Assembly (NCBI GenBank): GCA_905215645.1 | Contig: CAJMQS010000003.1 | Span: 1 to 64,000 of the forward strand | Direction of reading: 5' to 3' | DNA: 64,000 bases | Origin: an uncultured bacterium | GTDB lineage: Bacteria > Bacillota > Negativicutes > Acidaminococcales > Acidaminococcaceae | Made by a program: the position numbers and the translations under genes | Part shown: piece after piece, positions 49,779-57,701 of the stretch | Position numbering within the stretch: the stretch's first letter is position 1 | Layout: every line of letters begins with the position of its first letter | The notes under the pieces: generated by a model | Database searches by the model: none | The model's input: the letters and a program-made list of their open reading frames with translations, nothing else | Told to the model about the DNA's origin: nothing

Positions 49779-51191
49779 TTACTTCTCCGGTTTCAGATAG
49801 CCGCCTCCCTGGAGTTCGTAAGTCTTGCCTCCCAGCCAGGTGTTGGCCGGATTGCTGCTATTGTAATAGATGGTATGGCCGTTGCCTTTCAGGTTGGTCA
49901 TAGTCGGATTCCCGTCCGTAAAGGCATCCAGATGACAGTCAGCCGTAATGGACCAGCTGGAAGAAGCATCCAGGTTCACATCTGCCTTTTTCGCCGTCTT
50001 GTCCGTATTGATGGCGCCGGACCAGTGGCTTCCATTCTGGAGATCCATCAAGATGGTGCTGCTGGCATCCACGGACACATTGCCGTAGAGTCCTTGGTTA
50101 TTGGCCATGAAGGTCAGATCCCCGCCATTGGTCCCAGCCTCTCCGAACTGGTTGGCTTCCACCCGGATCAGGGTCCCGCCCAAGTACTGCATGGTGGTCA
50201 TTTCCGAATAGATCCGGGCTGCGGTATTGGTCACATAGAAAAGCGGCCCCTCTTTCAGGCTGCGGAGGGCAGAACCCTTGACAGAGAGCCGGCCCAATGC
50301 CTTGCCATCGGTGCCGTTATCCCGGGTCTTGTTCTGGTAGAGCATCACCCCATGGGTGCCGTTGCCTGACAAATCCACATATTCCAGATGGATGGAGTTG
50401 TTCCCTTCCACCACAGCGATTTCACTGGCCCCAGCCGTGCCTTTGGCCTCACTGAGTTTGATGGCTCCCTTGGAATACAGCAAGGGGGCTCCTTCTCCGG
50501 AGGTATTGATGGTGCTCTTGCTCACAGTGACGCTGGCACCGGACGGTTCCGTTGCCAAAGCGGCAGATCGGAGACCTGCCGTACCGATATTGATATTGTC
50601 GGCGGTGATTTGCCCTCCTTCTGTAGCATCCAGCCCCCGGGAAGAAGCCCCGGTGGTCCGGATGTTAGAATCATGGAGCTTCACACTGCCCTTAGCTCCG
50701 GTGGCGAACACTGCATTGGCTCCGTCCGCTTCCGTACGGATGGTACAGCCATCCATGGAAAGAGCTCCATCCGCTGCCAGGACGGCAGCATTGAGTCCAT
50801 GGAATTTGCTGCCCAGTACGTCCGTAGTGGCTCCGCTCTTGGTGATGGCTCCATGGGACAGGGACACATCCGCTCCATTCTTCACCAGGAGAGCGCTTTC
50901 ATCCGCTTTCAGGGAAGCATAGCTGTCAGCCAGGGCCGTTTTTTCTCCTGTAACGATTTTGGCGGCTTCATAGGCATCTGCCGGCAGAGGTTCTGCAGCT
51001 GCTTCCCCGGTGGCTGCTGGGGTTTCCGTCCCGGCTGCTGCCGTTTCTGTTTTGGCAGGAGCTGCTTTTTCCGTCTGGACGGCAGCTGCTTTTTCTGCTT
51101 CCGGTGCTGTTTTCTTATGGGCTGCCCAGGCACAGGGCGTGGACAGTAAAGAGGCCAGGATGGCCAATGTCAAGATTTTGGATTTTTGCAT
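49779..51191 (-). CDS. Secreted right-handed beta-helix protein
   Basis: 470 residues. Signal peptide (ILTLAILASLLSTPCAWAA), then an Ala/Glu/Pro/Lys-rich linker (residues about 25-70) built of EKAAP/KTE repeats, then a long region of short beta repeats with Asn/Gly/Ser turns (DSNIRTTGASSRGLDATEGG, KSTINTSGEGAPLLYSKGAI), as in pertactin-type passengers. It ends with YELQGGGYLKPEK and has no autotransporter barrel, so export may end in the periplasm or need a partner. A surface or periplasmic adhesin-like role is inferred. Confidence 0.78.
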   Translation of the reverse strand: MQKSKILTLAILASLLSTPCAWAAHKKTAPEAEKAAAVQTEKAAPAKTETAAAGTETPAATGEAAAEPLPADAYEAAKIVTGEKTALADSYASLKADESALLVKNGADVSLSHGAITKSGATTDVLGSKFHGLNAAVLAADGALSMDGCTIRTEADGANAVFATGAKGSVKLHDSNIRTTGASSRGLDATEGGQITADNINIGTAGLRSAALATEPSGASVTVSKSTINTSGEGAPLLYSKGAIKLSEAKGTAGASEIAVVEGNNSIHLEYVDLSGNGTHGVMLYQNKTRDNGTDGKALGRLSVKGSALRSLKEGPLFYVTNTAARIYSEMTTMQYLGGTLIRVEANQFGEAGTNGGDLTFMANNQGLYGNVSVDASSTILMDLQNGSHWSGAINTDKTAKKADVNLDASSSWSITADCHLDAFTDGNPTMTNLKGNGHTIYYNSSNPANTWLGGKTYELQGGGYLKPEK

Positions 51192-51229
51192 GAGAATCCC
51201 TACTTTCTTGTGTAAACTTCTATACGTAT

Positions 51230-51258
51230 AGTATATCGCAAAAGGGTGCTACCGTAAA
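51230..51258 (-). promoter_or_regulatory. Promoter of the beta-helix gene
   Basis: Read leftward: -35 TTTACG (51253-51258), 17-base spacer, -10 TATACT (51230-51235), 38 bases before the start. A palindrome TATACGTATA lies just downstream at 51221-51230. It overlaps the neighbouring terminator hairpin. Confidence 0.6.
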
Positions 51259-51273
51259 CGTTGGCACTCTTTT
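51238..51273. terminator. Bidirectional terminator-like hairpin
   Basis: AAAAGGGTGCTACCGT pairs with ACGTTGGCACTCTTTT with few mismatches, with A- and T-runs at the ends. It lies after the stop of the PH-like-domain gene (leftward) and overlaps the next promoter. Confidence 0.7.
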
Positions 51274-51302
51274 GTCACCAATGGAGCGTCTCTGCAGCCC
51301 CA

Positions 51303-52088
51303 TCAACGGTCCCTTCGATTCAGCAGACAGGAGAGCACCTGACAAGGAATATCGTAAGAAGGCAGGCTCACCACATAGGGGTTGTCCCTGCCGCTCTTAA
51401 AGATCTGGATGCCCCCTTCTCCGCTGGTGATGGCATCCAGTTTCGTCAAATCGAAGGAAAAATGTTTGCTGCAGCCCAAAAAACCGATTCGCTGATCGGT
51501 GATCCAGAATTTCCCATCATCTTCTGCGTTCCAATACTCTTGGGTCTCTTTTCCCACTTTCATGGAGCCCACCCGATAATACACCCCTCGGCAGATCCGA
51601 AAGCTGTAAACGGGGCCGCCATAGCGGACTCTTGTCACTTTCTTCACTTTTTTGACCAGGCTGGCCGGTCCGCAGAAATGGAGGATTTCATCATCTTTAA
51701 AGAGCATACGGATCAGGGATTTATCGTAAACAGGAAGCTGCTGCTTATGCCGGATATTATAAAGGATATTCTGGATCTGGCTTTCGTAAATATAGTTTTG
51801 GATGGTCTCTTTGTGCAGCCTTTTGCAGATCAACAGAAACGTCAGGAAGCTTTTCCGGTGGGCATCATCCATCAGATCCCCCTGACAGAGCTGCTGCCAA
51901 ATCATATCCAATGCCGCCTCCTGGGCCCACTGGAGCTGCTGTATGCTCAGCTTTTTTTCTTTCTGATACTGGTTCAAACGGCCAATCAGGCCATCATCCA
52001 ATCTGCATTGTACCGTGGCATCGGCAATCAGATGTGCGTATTCCTGGACGTCAGGATTGTCTTTTCCGATATGCAGGAAGCCAAACAA
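51303..52088 (-). CDS. Unrecognised protein with a C-terminal PH/GRAM-like region
   Basis: 261 residues from a TTG at 52088, chosen because AAGGAGGGG lies six bases upstream; a longer ATG frame exists without a site. No signal peptide. The middle is helical (SIQQLQWAQEAALDMIWQQL, KRLHKETIQNYIYESQIQNI). The end FWITDQRIGFLGCSKHFSFD then LTKLDAITSGEGGIQIFKSG follows the strand pattern of bacterial PH-like domains. Cytoplasmic; function unknown. Confidence 0.7.
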   Translation of the reverse strand: MFGFLHIGKDNPDVQEYAHLIADATVQCRLDDGLIGRLNQYQKEKKLSIQQLQWAQEAALDMIWQQLCQGDLMDDAHRKSFLTFLLICKRLHKETIQNYIYESQIQNILYNIRHKQQLPVYDKSLIRMLFKDDEILHFCGPASLVKKVKKVTRVRYGGPVYSFRICRGVYYRVGSMKVGKETQEYWNAEDDGKFWITDQRIGFLGCSKHFSFDLTKLDAITSGEGGIQIFKSGRDNPYVVSLPSYDIPCQVLSCLLNRRDR

Positions 52089-52206
52089 GACGAACCCCTC
52101 CTTTGGGTATTTCCTACTTTCCCACCATCTTGACAAGATATGTAAAGAAACTCTCCAAGTCTTGTCAGATAAAACATATTTTGTATATTATACCATAAAA
52201 GAAGAA

Positions 52207-52249
52207 GGGGCTGCTGCACATGTGAAAACCACATCGGTGCAGCAGCCCC
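52207..52249. terminator. Strong bidirectional terminator after the transporter gene
   Basis: GGGGCTGCTGCAC pairs perfectly with GTGCAGCAGCCCC; pyrimidine/T-rich runs lie on both outer sides. It terminates the leftward transporter-peptidase operon. Confidence 0.85.
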
Positions 52250-52319
52250 TTTTCCATAGGTCAAGTGCCAAACGTCATACGTTTTGGGAAATCAATTTGG
52301 GTTAATCGATCCGCGAATG

Positions 52320-53729
52320 TTAAAACGCCACCATGGCCACCCCTGTCAGCAGGAGATTCCATAACGAAATGATCAGGAAAAGTTTTCCGTAAAATTTGAC
52401 CCAGGTGGTATATTCGATTTTGCAGACATTCAGTGCTCCCATGATCGTTCCTGAAGTAGGAATGACTCCAACGATATGGTGAGCTGCAATATAAATGGTG
52501 ATCATCACTTCCGGTGCATAGCCCAGAGAATGGGTCAAAGCTCCCATGGTCGGAATGGTCGCTGAAGCAAGGCCAGAAGTCGAGGTGATCAGGAAAGTGA
52601 AACCACTGTAAAAGATATAGGAAAGGGAAGAAAACAGCGCACTGGGCACTCCAGAAAGGGCCTGGGTCCCCACCTGCAGCAAATAGGTATTGAAGCCCGT
52701 ATCCTTCATGATGGCAGAGACACCCCGGGAAAGTCCCACAATGAGGGCAGCCCCCACCAGGTCGCCAGCCCCTGCCACGAACAGCTTCATGATTTTCCGT
52801 GAATCGAAATGGTTGAAAAAGCCGATGACGAAACTCATGACCAGGAACCACACGCAAAGTTCATTGAAATACCATTTTCCAAGAGGAGTCCCTGTAAGGA
52901 AGGCAGACCAGCCATCGAAACAGTGGATCTGGTAAGCCTGCCAGGGCACGAGGCCCAGGATCATGATGGCAAAGGAAAGCCCGAACAGTTTCAAGGTTTT
53001 CTTCATGGCCGGGGTCAGTTCCATACTTTCGGCCGCTTCTGTCTCTTTTCCAAAGATTTCCATGGCCTGCTGCCGTTCAGCAGCCGATTGGACAGAACGA
53101 GAAGGATCTTTTTTCACCCGCAGGGCATACCGCATGGTATACAGGCAGGAAATCAGATAGGAGGACAGCCAGACCACCGTTCCCATCCCCAGGATGATCC
53201 CCTGGTTGGGCTGGATCCCAGTCTCTTTCAGGGCATCGATGGCTGCGTTGATGGAAAACGGGTTGATGGTAGAGCCGGATACCCCGGAAATGATCCCGCA
53301 CAGGATGGTAGCCGTTGCTGTAACGCTATCAAAACCGCAGGCCAGCATAGCACTGATCAGCAGCGGATAAATAGGAAGGGCTTCATCGGAAAGTCCGTAG
53401 GTAGTTCCCCCTAAAGAAATGATGAACATGATGACAGGGATCATCCAGACTTCCCGGCCTTCCAGCCGTTTGACAATGCTCCCTATGCCCACTTCCAGAG
53501 ATTTCGTTTCATTGACGATCCGCAAATATCCACCAATGATCAGGATGAACAAAATGACGGAAACGCCATTTTTAAACCCGTGGATGGGAGCCATCAGTGT
53601 CATCCCCAGCGTAGCGTGTTTGATGGCAGGGATGAACCAGGTCAGGATGGCAATCAATACGATTACCGAAAAAATGATTACGTAAGAAGAAGGAACCGTC
53701 ATTTTTTTCTTTGTTTTTCCGTTTGTCAT
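52320..53729 (-). CDS. YfcC-family (DcuC-like) inner-membrane transporter
   Basis: 469 residues from the ATG at 53729. About twelve membrane helices. KKKMTVPSSYVIIFSVIVLI, IPVIMFIISLGGTTYGLSDE, GSTINPFSINAAIDALKETG and the C-terminal HHIVGVIPTSGTIMGALNVC fit the YfcC / ion-transporter family of amino-acid or dipeptide carriers. It is followed upstream by two metallopeptidase genes, so uptake or exchange of peptides or amino acids is likely. The substrate cannot be read from sequence. Confidence 0.87.
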   Translation of the reverse strand: MTNGKTKKKMTVPSSYVIIFSVIVLIAILTWFIPAIKHATLGMTLMAPIHGFKNGVSVILFILIIGGYLRIVNETKSLEVGIGSIVKRLEGREVWMIPVIMFIISLGGTTYGLSDEALPIYPLLISAMLACGFDSVTATATILCGIISGVSGSTINPFSINAAIDALKETGIQPNQGIILGMGTVVWLSSYLISCLYTMRYALRVKKDPSRSVQSAAERQQAMEIFGKETEAAESMELTPAMKKTLKLFGLSFAIMILGLVPWQAYQIHCFDGWSAFLTGTPLGKWYFNELCVWFLVMSFVIGFFNHFDSRKIMKLFVAGAGDLVGAALIVGLSRGVSAIMKDTGFNTYLLQVGTQALSGVPSALFSSLSYIFYSGFTFLITSTSGLASATIPTMGALTHSLGYAPEVMITIYIAAHHIVGVIPTSGTIMGALNVCKIEYTTWVKFYGKLFLIISLWNLLLTGVAMVAF

Positions 53730-53745
53730 TTCTCCCCAGCCTCCT

Positions 53746-54930
53746 TTAGGCTTTCGCCATGGCCGCTTTATTCTGCCGGAATTCATCCTGGACCTGCCGT
53801 AGATTTTCAGGTTCCGCAATCAAGTCGCAGGCGGTCATGCCAATGGCTTTGGCTCCCATGAGCAGAGCAGCATGGGCTCTTTCTCCCATTCCCTGTTCCA
53901 CCCATTCCACGGTGTGGGATGGAGTTCCCTGATCCACGAAAGCCAGTCGCAAGCAGGTCCCAGGAACGTTAAAGGTCACATTGCCAAAATCAGTGGAACC
54001 CGTTTTCTCCCGGGCAGGTGCCATGGCAGGTGCCTTCAACGATTCAGCATTGGCCATCACCAGCTGGTTCAGATACCGAGCGGGCACCTTGCTTTCAAAG
54101 CGGTCATCCCAGGAAATTTCATAGGTTGTCCCAGTCATCAAAGCGGCTCCCTTGACAATATCTTTCACTCGTTCCACCAGTCCATCCAAATACAAGGAAT
54201 TATAGGAACGGATATCCATAGACGCCTTCGCCAGGGAAGGTACAGAATTCTGATGCCCTGGTACTTCGTCCACTGTATAGTGGATCCGGGAATCTTCCCT
54301 GACATGCTCCCGGAGAAACTCAATGCCATTGAACATCAAAATCATGGCATCCAGTGCGCTGCGGCCTTTGTCAGGAGCAATGGCTGCATGAGCAGCAACA
54401 CCGTGGAAAGCTACGTGAGCCGTCACTAGGGCCATGCTTTTTACATCCACCTGGGTATGATCTCCTCCATGGACCATCAATGCCACATCGATATCCTGGA
54501 AACAGCCATTCTTGACCATGGTGATCTTGCCGCCAGTGGTTTCTTCTCCCGGAGTCCCATAAACCACCAGCCGATAAGGAAGATCTTTCAGACAATCTTT
54601 CACAGCACAGGCGGCTCCCAGGATTGCTGGAGCCTGCAAATGATGGGCACAGCCGTGTCCCAACCCGGCCAGTGCGTCATATTCACACAAAAGGCCGATG
54701 GACGGTCCTTTTTCCCCTTGTTCGTAAACCGCCCGGAATGCAGTAGGAAGTCCTCCCACTCCGGTTTCTACTTGAAAGCCATTCTGTTCCAGATAGGTCT
54801 CTATCAGTTTCGCAGACTGGGTCTCCTGATAGGAAACTTCCTTATATTCATGGAGCTGGTCAGCCATGGCAATCAGTCCGGCCGCCCGTCCCGTAATATT
54901 TTTTTCGATAGCCTGTTTCAATGGTCCCAT
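53746..54930 (-). CDS. M20-family metallo-amidohydrolase (AbgB/ACY1L2-like)
   Basis: 394 residues. Metal-site landmarks are IGLLCEYDALAGLGHGCAHH, VVYGTPGEETTGGKITMVKN and the His of ALMVHGGDHT; the dimerisation lid contains VAFHGVAAHAAIAPDKGRSA. The pattern is that of the M20D ACY1L2/AbgB branch that cleaves dipeptide-like or N-acyl amino acid bonds. It is in an operon with the YfcC-type transporter and an M28 peptidase. Confidence 0.92.
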   Translation of the reverse strand: MGPLKQAIEKNITGRAAGLIAMADQLHEYKEVSYQETQSAKLIETYLEQNGFQVETGVGGLPTAFRAVYEQGEKGPSIGLLCEYDALAGLGHGCAHHLQAPAILGAACAVKDCLKDLPYRLVVYGTPGEETTGGKITMVKNGCFQDIDVALMVHGGDHTQVDVKSMALVTAHVAFHGVAAHAAIAPDKGRSALDAMILMFNGIEFLREHVREDSRIHYTVDEVPGHQNSVPSLAKASMDIRSYNSLYLDGLVERVKDIVKGAALMTGTTYEISWDDRFESKVPARYLNQLVMANAESLKAPAMAPAREKTGSTDFGNVTFNVPGTCLRLAFVDQGTPSHTVEWVEQGMGERAHAALLMGAKAIGMTACDLIAEPENLRQVQDEFRQNKAAMAKA

Positions 54931-54954
54931 TGTTTTCTTCCTTTCTGCTCCATA

Positions 54955-56625
54955 TCATGCTTGTCCAAACCAGCCTATTTTTTCTTCCAGGAGCTCCAAT
55001 TCCGTGAGCAGCCTGTTCTTCTGTCTCTGGAATTCGGTCTGTAAAAAGAGAAATTCAGCCGGATCCGTATTGTTTTGATAAGAACCTGCCACCGCCGTCA
55101 AATGGGGGAACATCCCATACGCATAAGCCAAATCCTGTCCATAAGGAGACCCGTAGGTCTGCATCAGCCAGTTCATCGTCCCGCCCACCAACTTAACCAG
55201 CCGGTTCTTGGCTTCCCCTGTCAGCTGACCGTACATTGCTGCGGTTTTTTCCTGGATTCTTTCCACAGCTTCTATGCAGGGAGAAAAATCAAAGCAGGCA
55301 TCGCTCTGTTCCTGGACGGACTGGAGCCGTTCGATCATCTGTCCAAAATATCCTGGGAAATCCACTGGAAGAGTTTCTTGTCCGGCAAACTGTTCCACAT
55401 TCTCATAGAATATTTCCGTTTCTTTCAGCAAAATATCCGGACTTACTTTTTCAAAGGTATCTTCTACCGTATGCCACCAGGGACTCCCTCCAGGAGCTGT
55501 AGTCCTGCGCCTTTCTGGAAGGACCTCATACCGGGTCATGAGATTGTAAGGGATCCCGGCCCCCCAGAAACTTTGATCAGCCCCTCGGCCAAACCGTTTG
55601 AATGCTACAGGCGCTTGGGGATCAACAGTGCAGACCAGCTCCTTTTCAAAATCCCTGCCTTCCAGTCCTGTAGTAATGACCGTTGCAACTTCGCCCAGCT
55701 GAGACCCGATCAGATCCGAATTGATATGGGCCAGGCAGTGTTTTCGCAAATCCTGGAAGAAATGATCGTAATACCAGGCAGATCCGGCATATCTTCCGTT
55801 GGAATGGCCAGCCCACCAGGCAATCCGCACTGTTCTCCGAGGCTTCTCCCCTTTCTGAAGGACGCGAGCTATTTCCAGGCAGGCAGCATTGGCCGTCACA
55901 TTGTCCATAGCTCCGGCATACCAGGTATCATAATGACCGGAAACCAGTACAAAATCTTCCAATTCTCCCTGGATCATGGCTACGGGCACTTCCACTTCTT
56001 GTACCGCTGTCGCCACCGAAGTGGAAAGAAAGACTTCATGCTCCGCTTCCTGTGCATATCGGATCAGCCGATTCCCGTCGGATAGATTTACGCATAGGAC
56101 AGGGATTTGCAGCAGCATAAGGGAAGAATCAAGATCCGGTGTACCCCATACGGAACTCACGGTGTCTTCATGGATCTCTGTTTCTGGAGAATCCCAAATT
56201 TGGATCCAAGCCAGAGCTCCTGCTTTTTCCAGCTGTTTGGCATAGCGTTCGTCAAAACCATGGCTGAGGACGACTTTCCCTTTCATCCCTGCGATCCTTC
56301 TGGATTTTTCTAAAGGAGTCAATTGCTTCTTCCAGTGTGAATCATCATAGACCAGTTCCCCTTTCAGTCCTTCCGGCAAATTCAAAGAAAAGGAACGGGG
56401 TCTCGACCGGATGACCTTTCCATCCTGGAGCTGGAGCATACTGCTGATCGGATTTGACAGATACTCCTGGAATCGATAAATTTCCACTGGGACGCCATCC
56501 TTCTGCAGTACATCCGTCATATATTCCACAGCTTGATGGGCTCCCTGACTGCCTGATAATTTTTCAAATCCGCTGAGATACCTGACATGCTGCATCAAGT
56601 TCTCTGCAGAGATCTTCCCTTTCAT
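54955..56625 (-). CDS. M28-family peptidase-like protein with altered active site
   Basis: 556 residues with no signal peptide. A PA-like insert (KGKVVLSHGFDERYAKQLEK) is followed by the M28 core: FVLVSGHYDTWYAGAMDNVT, AHINSDLIGSQLGE and the late His in SPWWHTVEDTFEKV. Where classic M28 enzymes have a Glu-Glu pair, this one reads RIAWWAGHSNGRYAGSAWYY, so the usual catalytic Glu is missing; His or Asn may replace it, or activity may differ. It is the first gene of the transporter-peptidase operon and divergent from the LysR gene. Confidence 0.88.
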   Translation of the reverse strand: MKGKISAENLMQHVRYLSGFEKLSGSQGAHQAVEYMTDVLQKDGVPVEIYRFQEYLSNPISSMLQLQDGKVIRSRPRSFSLNLPEGLKGELVYDDSHWKKQLTPLEKSRRIAGMKGKVVLSHGFDERYAKQLEKAGALAWIQIWDSPETEIHEDTVSSVWGTPDLDSSLMLLQIPVLCVNLSDGNRLIRYAQEAEHEVFLSTSVATAVQEVEVPVAMIQGELEDFVLVSGHYDTWYAGAMDNVTANAACLEIARVLQKGEKPRRTVRIAWWAGHSNGRYAGSAWYYDHFFQDLRKHCLAHINSDLIGSQLGEVATVITTGLEGRDFEKELVCTVDPQAPVAFKRFGRGADQSFWGAGIPYNLMTRYEVLPERRRTTAPGGSPWWHTVEDTFEKVSPDILLKETEIFYENVEQFAGQETLPVDFPGYFGQMIERLQSVQEQSDACFDFSPCIEAVERIQEKTAAMYGQLTGEAKNRLVKLVGGTMNWLMQTYGSPYGQDLAYAYGMFPHLTAVAGSYQNNTDPAEFLFLQTEFQRQKNRLLTELELLEEKIGWFGQA

Positions 56626-56720
56626 CCTCTATGCCTCCTTATATGAATTCTCAGTGTTTTCTTGTTTTTTATTATAGACTGTTTTATAATTAGTTCCAGA
56701 CAAATATTTTTAATATAAAA

Positions 56721-56735
56721 TTAGTTATTTTCTAA
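56721..56735. promoter_or_regulatory. LysR-box-like dyad in the divergent intergenic region
   Basis: TTAGTTATTTTCTAA has the T-N11-A pattern with inverted TTAG/CTAA ends. It lies between the divergent M28 and LysR genes, 14 bases before the LysR start, and may be an autoregulatory site. Confidence 0.45.
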
Positions 56736-56749
56736 TTTAGGAGACGGAA

Positions 56750-57661
56750 ATGGAACTTCGAGAACAGCATTATGTCCTAGCCCTAGGAAAATACCGCAGC
56801 ATAAAAAAAGCTGCAGAAGCGCTGCATGTTACACCTCCTACTCTCAGCGTCTTTTTGAGCACTCTGGAACGTCAACTAGGCACAAAACTTTTTGACCGAC
56901 TGGGCAAGACTTTTGTTCCCACCACTGCAGGGACCCTCTACTTAGAGACAGCTGAAAAAATGGTCCATTTAGAAGAAGACTATCAAGCATGCATGGGAGA
57001 CCTGCTCAAAGGCATCACGGGAAAAATTGAATTTGGTATCCATCTGCGCCGGACTTCCTGGCTCCTGCCTCCAGTCCTCCATCAATTTATGAAAGAATAT
57101 CCCCAAGTGGAAGTCCTGACCCACGAACTGCCTTCCGAACCGGCCTATCAGGGACTGTTCCATGGCCAACTGGATTTCATCATTGCCAATACAAAAAAAG
57201 AGCAGCTCATCCTTCACTATGAGCCGCTTTATGAAGATTATCTGGATGTCGTACTGCCAGCTGGGCATCCGGCCTGCCAGCAAGCCAAAGAACTTTCTCC
57301 CGGTGTTTTCTGGCTGGACCTTGCCTTGCTGCAGGATGAATGTTTCATCCTGCAGCTGCCGGAACAATCCTCTCGGGTCTATACGGATACATTCTTACAG
57401 CAGGCAGGGATCACGCCCCGCCGGAGCATCATCCTTTCCAATTTGGAAACAGCTTCCCAGATGGCTGCTGAAGGCATGGGGATTGCCTTTAATTTCGAAC
57501 AGTACATCCGCCACTTTTCCTATACAAAAGAAGTACGGTACTTCCGGATTGGAAATTGCCAGAGCATCCCTTATTCCATCGTTACACGGAAAGACAAATA
57601 TCTGCCGGGCTACACCAAAAGGCTGATCCAGCTGTTCATGGATTCTGTCCAGCAAAATTAA
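56750..57661 (+). CDS. LysR-family transcriptional regulator
   Basis: 303 residues. The N-terminal winged HTH is in HYVLALGKYRSIKKAAEALH then VTPPTLSVFLSTLERQLGTK and LFDRLGKTFVPTTAG. The effector domain follows (KGITGKIEFGIHLRRTSWLL, LETASQMAAEGMGIAFNFEQ). TAGGAG precedes the start. It is divergent from the M28-M20-transporter operon and probably controls it in response to an amino acid or peptide. Confidence 0.95.
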   Translation: MELREQHYVLALGKYRSIKKAAEALHVTPPTLSVFLSTLERQLGTKLFDRLGKTFVPTTAGTLYLETAEKMVHLEEDYQACMGDLLKGITGKIEFGIHLRRTSWLLPPVLHQFMKEYPQVEVLTHELPSEPAYQGLFHGQLDFIIANTKKEQLILHYEPLYEDYLDVVLPAGHPACQQAKELSPGVFWLDLALLQDECFILQLPEQSSRVYTDTFLQQAGITPRRSIILSNLETASQMAAEGMGIAFNFEQYIRHFSYTKEVRYFRIGNCQSIPYSIVTRKDKYLPGYTKRLIQLFMDSVQQN

Positions 57662-57663
57662 TA

Positions 57664-57697
57664 GGAAGGGGCTGCTGCCTGTGCAACAGCCCCTTCC
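57664..57697. terminator. Bidirectional terminator between lysR and the adhesin gene
   Basis: GGAAGGGGCTGCTGC pairs with GCAACAGCCCCTTCC across a four-base loop. It separates the two convergent genes and resembles the hairpin at 52207-52249. Confidence 0.8.
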
Positions 57698-57701
57698 TGT
57701 T

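Noticed and set aside
52261..52857. Leftward 198-residue frame opposite or overlapping the YfcC-type transporter
   Set aside because: Alternative frame of the transporter gene with no ribosome site; the in-frame membrane protein is clear.
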